A stretch of DNA of 64,000 nt from Bactericera cockerelli (taxonomy: Eukaryota > Arthropoda > Insecta > Hemiptera > Triozidae). The notes under the pieces are model-generated. The model did not search any database. It was given only the letters and a program-made list of their open reading frames with translations, and had not been told where the DNA came from. Where the stretch lies: contig CM044959.1 in assembly GCA_024516035.1 (NCBI GenBank), forward strand, positions 34,338,662 through 34,402,661, written 5' to 3'. Both the position numbers and the translations under genes were made by a program. This document shows positions 57,845-64,000 of this stretch, one piece after another; position 1 is the first letter of the stretch, and every line of letters begins with the position of its first letter.

Positions 57845-58753
57845 CAGGGTGGCCCATTTTAAATGACGCACCCGTTTTACTCGGCCCCTATTGGAGATAC
57901 AGAAAATTTATTCTGAGGACTTTTTCATAACTCGGAGGGGGAAATCTCGTGGTGACCTTGGATTTTTTCTCAAGGTCACCCTTCAAGGTCACATCAAGGT
58001 CAACTTCATTTTCTTAAATGGAATGACCCATTTTTTATTTCATATTCGTAATCTACGTGAATTTCTACATTCATTACACTATTTACTTGCTATCTCTCTA
58101 TAGCCAATTAAAAAAGAAAAAAAAATTGAAATAATAATGAAAATGTGCTACAACGTAGTAAGTATCATGTAAAATAATGATGAATTGGCCAAAAAAAATT
58201 TGAAAGATTTAGTGTATAAAGAAGCTCCAATTACTCGCGAGGATATGATGGAAAGAATCCAGAGAGCATGTGAGCAAATACCGGAGATTGTGTTGTTGAA
58301 AAGTGTGGAGGAGTTTGAGAGGCGCGTTCAAATGTGTATAGAGGTCGATGGGGGTACGTTCGAACAACTTCGGCGGCGATAGGTGCCAAGTTAGCAGGTA
58401 AGAAGAAAGTCAAACACACAAATCAATTGAATTCAGTCTTTGAAGAAAAAAGTTCATTCCGGAAAATTTCAATTTTTTTTTCTTTTTTAATTGGCTATAG
58501 AGAGATAGCAAGTAAATAGTGTAATGAATGTAGAAATTCACGTAGATTACGAATATGAAATAAAAAATGGGTCATTCTATTTAAGAAAATGAAGTTGACC
58601 TTGATCTGACCTTGAAGGGTGACCTTGAGAAAAATTCCAAGGTCACCACGAGATTTCCCCCTCTGAGTTATGAAAAAGTCCTCAGAATAAATTTTCTGTA
58701 TCTCCAACAGGGGCCGAGTAAAACGGGTGCGTCATTTAAAATGGGCCACCCTG
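57845..58753. mobile_element. Mariner-type element with ~287-bp inverted repeats
   Basis: Tips CAGGGTGGCCCATTTTAAA mirrored at the right, flanked by TA at 57843-57844 and 58754-58755, the Tc1/mariner target. The inverted repeats run 57845-58131 and 58463-58753, far longer than the ~30 bp usual for mariner. The 330-bp middle holds the C-terminal end of a transposase. Nested inside the hAT element. Confidence 0.93.
58185..58382 (+). pseudogene. C-terminal fragment of a mariner-type transposase
   Basis: 65 open codons: KEAPITREDMMERIQRACEQ, then a segment ending MCIEVDGGTFEQLRRR and stop. The pattern ITREDM..RI..AC..I ... V..F.RR...CI...GG.FE..L is the usual end of mariner/Tc1-like transposases. 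The catalytic DDE/D part is absent, so this cannot act alone. Confidence 0.8.
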
Positions 58754-59447
58754 TAGATAAAATTCTTAAAATTGTTTTTTTGTTATTAAAATTGCAGTAG
58801 AAGAGACCCGAAGTGCGTAAGCATGTGTTGGGTCTCTTATAGATAGTAAAAATATAAATTATTATGTAATTTGAGTTTAAAAATATTTGTAATTAAAAAT
58901 TTATTTTCCATATTATTTAATAATAGGTAATCAGTAATAATTCTAGTTTTATTCTTGCTGTTTTTTTCCCTTATAATGATTTATTTGATGGTATTTATTA
59001 TTTTATTTTTGATGTTTGCGCTTTTTAACCATTCCCTTATTCTTAATCTAACAAGTTTAGGATCTGATAATGTTTTTATTTCTTCTGGTATGACTTTTTC
59101 GTTTGTTTTATAATTTGTTTTGTTTGTTTTCTTAATATATTATTATGATACTAGCTGACCCAACAGACGTTTTCCTGTTCAATACTTAAAAAAGAAGAGA
59201 AAGCAATTTTATCATTATAGCAATGAGAATGATACATGGTTTATAGGGTATATGTGTTTCTTTCTCTAAACATAACAGAAAACAAATCACCCATTGCCAG
59301 GTGTCGTTTTTTTTTTATTCAACCTGTGACATTCAACATGTCAAACTATGACAACTTGTTTTTTAAATTGATAAAATATATGCCGTCGTGACAAACTATA
59401 TAAAAAGAAAAAAAATATTATTAAAATCTAGTTAGGTGAAAAAATTG

Positions 59448-59481
<34 letters not shown>

Positions 59482-59763
59482 CAGAGTGGGCACTATAGAT
59501 CCAGTAGAGGTCAAAATTGGCTCAATTAGTATCTAATTAAAGGAAAAGATATGAGAAATGATAATATGAAATAAAAATAATATGTCGTCGCGACAAAAAA
59601 AAAGTAAAAATTAGTCAAAGTCAATTTTTGGTTAATTTCAGATAATCGTCAAATAATCGATTAATCGATTATTTGAGTGTCGATTAATCGATTACCAACG
59701 AGTCCGATTAATCGATAATCGATTATCGAGATTTGAACTAATCGCGGCAACTCTAATTCAATG

Positions 59764-61665
59764 TACACTTGTACAGCCGTACCGGCACGTTTCTATTGTT
59801 ATTATTATTACTATTCTAGGTGCCTACTCTATGGCACAAACTATACCAAAGCCTATGCTATGAATATAAACAAAAGTTCAGCCAGCGTCAGCACTTCAGC
59901 AATAGTTCGTAGAATGTGAATTCTCATAATACACTGAGCAAGGTCTAGCAAAAAATATGGTTAGGTGGTGTTAACTGACCACTTAAATGAGTCGAACCCT
60001 CCCTCGTCTCACTCTGCAGCCTATACCAGGTCCACCTAGGTTGGGTGAGGTTAAATTGAGTAGCTGATTGAGTTTCCAGCGAATGCAGAGTAAAACTCCT
60101 GTCTCAAAATACATAAATAATCTTAGATGTTAGTGTGATTTTTTGAGAAACTTTTTTAAGGCTCACAAGATCTATCACGAACACTGGCAGCAATGCGGTC
60201 TGAAGAGCATCTTGTAATGTCTTGTGAGAGTGCGAATTGCAAAAATAAATACTGCAAGACGTGTTAGTCGAGAAGTGTTAGGTTGACTCGGTGTCAGTGT
60301 AGAATGTCAGGATCGCATTTCATTAGACCAGAGGCGGAGAGCGAGGCCTGTAAATGCTGAGACCTGATTTTGAGAAAACTTCTGTACTATATGTAGAGAG
60401 CTATGTATACATCTACATACATAAATACATACATCATTTCTATACTGATTTGTTGTTTTTGTTGTAGGTACTTAACGTCTTTCAACATCATTGTTAATTA
60501 GAGATGAAAGAAATTCCTTCGATTCGCTGGAAACTCGGATTCAAACAATCAAACCTCACCTAGCCTGGGTAAAGGCGGGACTACCCAGCATCATGCGTGT
60601 GCGAATTGAAATTTTCAATTATTTGGTTCCAAAAACACAAGTAAATTAGTACTTCGAATTAATATAAGTCAATTATCTAATTAAATATAGTATATATTTT
60701 TACTAAACTTACACCTACTTGGTAATTATACAAAGGAACATCATTGCTCTTACATTCTTCCAGAGGTTAAGAGAACCCCTAAACCCAAGATATCCTAAAA
60801 AAGCACGCTTTGCCACCGCCAGGATTCAAACTCACAACCATTTAGGAGACAGCCATGGTTTAAACAACTATGTCAGGGATTTCAATTTCAAAGGACCTCT
60901 TGCCTAATCGCCACTGGTCCAGACACCCAAGATTAAATAGGTGAACGATCTCTCCACAAGCAGCTAAAACTCTAGACAAAAGTTTCTCTCTGCAGTTATA
61001 TTATATGTTTATCTCGCTCCCTCCGAGTACTTAGACCTACAGAATAACATATAGAGAAAGAGGTATATGGTCTGTGACATACAAAAACGTAAAGCTTTCA
61101 TAGCAACCTTGAGAACCAGAATATAATAAGTATGCACCTATTTACCTGTATGTATGGATGGATTGCATTTACCATTTAAGTTGAAAGTGCATAAATATAC
61201 ATGCACAAAGCCGTTTATCCGTACAGTATGCTCCGTGTATATGAGAGTCGAGTCCTTTTCATAAATGTTTCATACAGGATGGTCGTGGTTCAAAGTTTTA
61301 CACTTCTTTTTTGCAGCTTCTCGTTCAAACCAATGAGCTTTGGACTTAAAATTTAACGTTTTTATATGAAGCCCAATGATCAGCACTACATGACAAGGAT
61401 AAAACACAACGCAGGCTGTAAAACAGCACCGTAGGGGCAGAGGCGTGTCTCGAGGAGTTCATGCTATGCACAGTTAGGATCGACGTATTTTTTTTTGCTG
61501 GTTTCATGATTGACATTCATAAAGGACGAGACTGTTAGGACGAATAATTTATTAAATACGCACTTTTAAAGTTAAAAAAAAATCCCTGCATGGTCCAAAA
61601 ATTCACCTAAAAGAGACAGAAGAATCCTTCACGCAGAGTATAATATACTTTATATAATCAGTATA
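59764..61665. other. Intergenic, no gene recognised
   Basis: Family D-like repeat at about 60000-60110 and again at about 60510-60600 (CTCACCTAGCCTGGGT); a reverse tRNA-like stretch at about 60820-60890. Otherwise AT-rich and unassigned. Confidence 0.45.
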
Positions 61666-62069
61666 CAAGTGAGGCGTCCAGTTTCAAAACTCTTTATATC
61701 CAAAAAATCGAAAACGCATATTTTTACATTTTTGAAATCTTCATAACAAAGCACACATTATCTGAAAATATTTAGTAGCAAAACTATGTAGAACCCGGTG
61801 TAATATCATGAGAAAGATTCAAGTCGGTTGCTAAACTCAGTATTTCCAAAGGAGATTTGGCTGCATAACTTTGTATATCCATGCGTAAAAACTGTTGCAA
61901 AACTCTTTATATATCCTAGTATAATAATGGCGTACGGCAAATGATCGGTAACAAAACTCGTTATGTCCATTGAAAGAAAGGCTTTGTTCTTGTGAAAGGT
62001 GAAGTTCCCTACAGATCAGATGTCTGCAAATACAAGTCTATATATCTCCCTTGCCTTTATCCCATATAA

Positions 62070-62402
62070 GCTTATGTTGCTTTTGGGGTCGGCATTGTTC
62101 AACCTCATGGTTGAGGTTGGTAGGGTGGAGCACGTTTTTTATGGCTGGATGCCCTTCCTAACGCCAACGATTCTATTTGGTTTTAACGTCCTGATCTGGA
62201 CGGGGGTGTTACCCTCCATTCGCTGGGAATCGTACCAGCTACCCACATTAACCTCACCCAGCCTGGGTAGGGCCGGAAATGCCAGCCTCACGTGTTTGGA
62301 GGGAACAGAATTTTCTTCGAAAAGTCTGCTCCAACCGGGGATCGAACTCGGGATCTCTGGACTACGGGCAGTAGTCACAACCATTACGCCACGGAGGCTG
62401 GC
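62070..62402 (-). mobile_element. SINE-like repeat, family D
   Basis: Ends in a reverse tRNA-like segment (GGGGATCGAACTCGGGATCT, ATTACGCCACGGAGGCTGG) and has a body with TTTTTATGGCTGGATGCCC, CTTCCTAACGCCAACGA and CCCAGCCTGGGTAGGGCC. Short frames on either strand are not genes. Confidence 0.7.
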
Positions 62403-62511
62403 AAATTCAAGTCTGTTATGAAGAAAAGTAAAACTTGCATAATTTCAATCCAACCATTATAGAATTTCATTAATTTCTCAAACCTGAAAAACTTAATAAA
62501 AATAATAACAC

Positions 62512-62655
62512 TCTTTAGTGGAAGGTAACCACCAGGCGAGGTTAATACTTAAAGCATTTTCTACCACCTAACCCTCAGACTTTAATTTTTATGTGGTTAC
62601 AAACTCAAATTAGTGAATAAAATTCATGCACTGGGTGGGATTCGAACCAACGGAT
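62512..62655 (-). mobile_element. SINE family C copy (inverted)
   Basis: TTCTACCACCTAACCCTCAG and TGGTTACAAACTCAAATTAG mirror the body of 32242-32450; ends in GGTGGGATTCGAACCAACGG, a reverse B box. Confidence 0.75.
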
Positions 62656-62676
62656 TGAAAAACTTATTGATGTTAA

Positions 62677-62829
62677 TAAAAAAAAGTTATCATATATGTG
62701 TTAATCACTTTCGTATTATCACAACTACTCAAACTCGCTTTCCTAAAATCTACGCTGAAACCGGGACTTGAACCACCGACCTCCAGGTTACAAGTCCGCC
62801 GCCTTATTGATCAAGCTACTGAGGTCGGA
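62677..62829 (-). mobile_element. tRNA-derived SINE, family B (inverted)
   Basis: GGACTTGAACCACCGACCTC, TTACAAGTCCGCCGCC and CAAGCTACTGAGGTCGG in reverse. Target duplication TTATTGATGTT at 62666-62676 and, apart from its first base, 62831-62840. Confidence 0.92.
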
Positions 62830-62858
62830 TTATTGATGTTTATAATTTACTATAATAA

Positions 62859-63008
62859 CATTTTGGTGAGTCTTGGAAAAAAAGGGAAGATCTCAAATTC
62901 TACAAATTAATACTGAAAGAAGAGCCAACTGCCCCACATGTAGCTGAAGAAGAAAATGATGAAGATTGTTTCCCAAAAGAGAATGAAGATTTGACTGTTT
63001 CTATATGA
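62859..63008 (+). pseudogene. Acidic C-terminal coding relic inside the inverted-repeat element
   Basis: Open stretch HFGESWKKREDLKFYKLI followed by an acidic tail (EEENDEDCFPKENEDL) and TGA. The composition looks coding and it sits in the element's right half, so it may be the end of its former transposase. No family recognised. A SINE lies just upstream and separates it from any N-terminal part. Confidence 0.4.
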
Positions 63009-63418
63009 CTCATATTTGTCAGATAAAAATACATGCCAACTTTTATTGAACAAAACTATTGAAGTACCAATCGCTTTCTTTTATTCTATGATATTATCAG
63101 GCATAATTGACTCATGATAATAGATTGTGCTGCTGCAAAACTCTTTAAATCCTTTTGATACGGTTGCAAAACTTATTATATCCATGCTACGGTAGCAAAA
63201 CTCTTTATATCCAAATTAAATTCTTAAATATTTCGAGAACACTTGAATAAAATGTTTTTTTCTCGTCATAAAAAGGTGTATTAAGACTTATACTATCTAC
63301 CAATATGATATTGTCTTTGGAAAATAATAAAAAATCGACTTTATCGTTTTTTGTTGTTCCTGTAAAATTTGAAAAAGTGGATATAAAAAGTTTTGAAACT
63401 GTACGCCTCAAGTATACT

Positions 63419-64000
63419 TTATCTCAGAAAGCATCCATTATTTACAGTGTTGAAATGTAGAATTCTTGCTCTTCCCAAGCCTTTCAATGTTCAAAAATGT
63501 AGCGAGACTACAGCAACACCCTGTATATTGTGCAAGGTAATCTCCCCTGCATATCAGCAAAGTGTAGGTTTAAGACTTGAAGCTGCCTGCCTATTAATTT
63601 ACTGCATCGCTTTTTGACCTCCGGAGGTACGTACGGACTTGGCCAATCCTGGCATGCCCTTCACTAGTATCCTTTGCCAAGTCAACGTTTCTATGAAGCT
63701 CATGCCAGTCTTGCCTCGTCTTCCTCAGAGATGCCAGTAGTGTCTCGATAGTTATGTTTATTAATAGAAAGTTGAAAGTTTCTCTGGTGATGGGATGGAT
63801 TAAATGCGATAGATTGTCTGTGTAGATCACGAGACAGCAGTTTATTTAAAATGATTTTAATTTAGGACTGTGCAATTTAACCTGCATACCTAATTGTTTG
63901 AATAGCCGGTACATACTTTTCTATGCGATGCTATCGTGAAATCTCTGTGTTGATTCTTTTAACACAAATTTCAGAGATTACACAAACAAATAGATAAAAC
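63419..64000. other. Right edge, no gene assigned
   Basis: A reverse-strand frame (63594-63830) with LLASLRKTRQDWHELHRNVD has an amphipathic, protein-like look, and could be the end of a retroelement polyprotein. It has no start context or splice sites and no family match that I recognise. The rest is AT-rich. Confidence 0.3.

Larger units (their letters stand above)
57226..59755. mobile_element. hAT-family element with ATCGATTA-rich ends
   Basis: Ends TAGAGTTGCCGCGATTA and TAATCGCGGCAACTCTA, with an 8-bp target duplication ATTCAATG at 57218-57225 and 59756-59763. Both subterminal zones are filled with AATCGATTAATCGATTA motifs. Length 2530 bp including a nested mariner relic (57845-58753). 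T runs occur at 57729-57756 and 59452-59480, and a short ACTAGCTGACCCAACAG repeat end at 59153. No hAT transposase is seen, so non-autonomous. Confidence 0.93.
61666..63418. mobile_element. Inverted-repeat element with CAAAACTCTTTATATCC arrays
   Basis: Left end TGAGGCGTCCAGTTTCAAAA and right end (reverse) TGAGGCGTACAGTTTCAAAA, each followed by CTCTTTATATCC or CTTTTTATATCC. Both sides are bounded by AGTATAC, which is nearly palindromic, so the exact target duplication is unclear. Direct copies of GCAAAACTCTTTATATCC recur inside near both ends. It has taken in SINE D (62070-62402), C (62512-62655) and B (62677-62829). A short coding relic lies at 62859-63008. Confidence 0.75.

Noticed and set aside
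58231..58707. Reverse-strand frames in the mariner relic
   Set aside because: Mirror of the inverted repeat arms and the transposase tail.
63594..63830. Host gene exon at the right edge
   Set aside because: Protein-like composition but no splice sites, start context or recognised domain; left as unassigned.

Overview
This window looks like insect nuclear DNA. It has GC-rich exons with GT-AG introns set in AT-rich, transposon-crowded sequence, many tRNA-derived SINEs, and nested DNA transposons with clean target-site duplications. I cannot name the species; the repeat style would fit a hemipteran or lepidopteran, and this is a weak inference. The only clear cellular gene is a plus-strand Ror-family receptor tyrosine kinase spread over 12070-30422. 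I assemble 11 coding exons, about 694 residues: signal peptide, Frizzled-type cysteine-rich domain, kringle, one transmembrane helix, tyrosine kinase and a short tail, with no Ig domain. Exons 1-10 join in consistent phase. The start of exon 11 is problematic (a +2/-1 frame conflict in a C run, or a shifted acceptor).

Layout. 1-11262 is a satellite array of about 190-bp monomers with long-period order. 12070-15261 holds the signal peptide and Frizzled exons and a small TTAA-flanked MITE. 15580-23792 is one very large foldback-type transposon inside intron 4, with a perfect 9-bp target duplication; it carries its own 2.1-kb hAT insertion. 23899-30422 holds the remaining exons, with SINEs in the introns. 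30399-31280 is a minisatellite grown from the last codons of the gene and split by a SINE. 34560-39958 is a non-LTR retrotransposon with two apparently intact ORFs. From 40 to 64 kb there is no convincing host gene, but there are several well-delimited mobile elements: a hAT MITE at 53775-54561, a hAT element at 57226-59755 with a nested mariner relic, and an inverted-repeat element near 61666-63418. There is also a kinase-exon fragment at 43904-44000.

The two most unusual things are these. First, the foldback element has arms built from arrays of 274-bp and 155-bp repeats with a short palindrome at every outer junction. If spliced out with the Ror pre-mRNA it would put more than 2 kb of self-complementary RNA in one intron. 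Second, the ends of several Ror exons, including their splice sites, have been copied in tandem: exon 6 donor, exon 8 donor, exon 9 donor, exon 11 acceptor and the stop-codon end of exon 11. A truncated copy of the P-loop exon also sits in intron 7. All extra donor copies would add a premature stop if used, so correct splicing must choose the first one.
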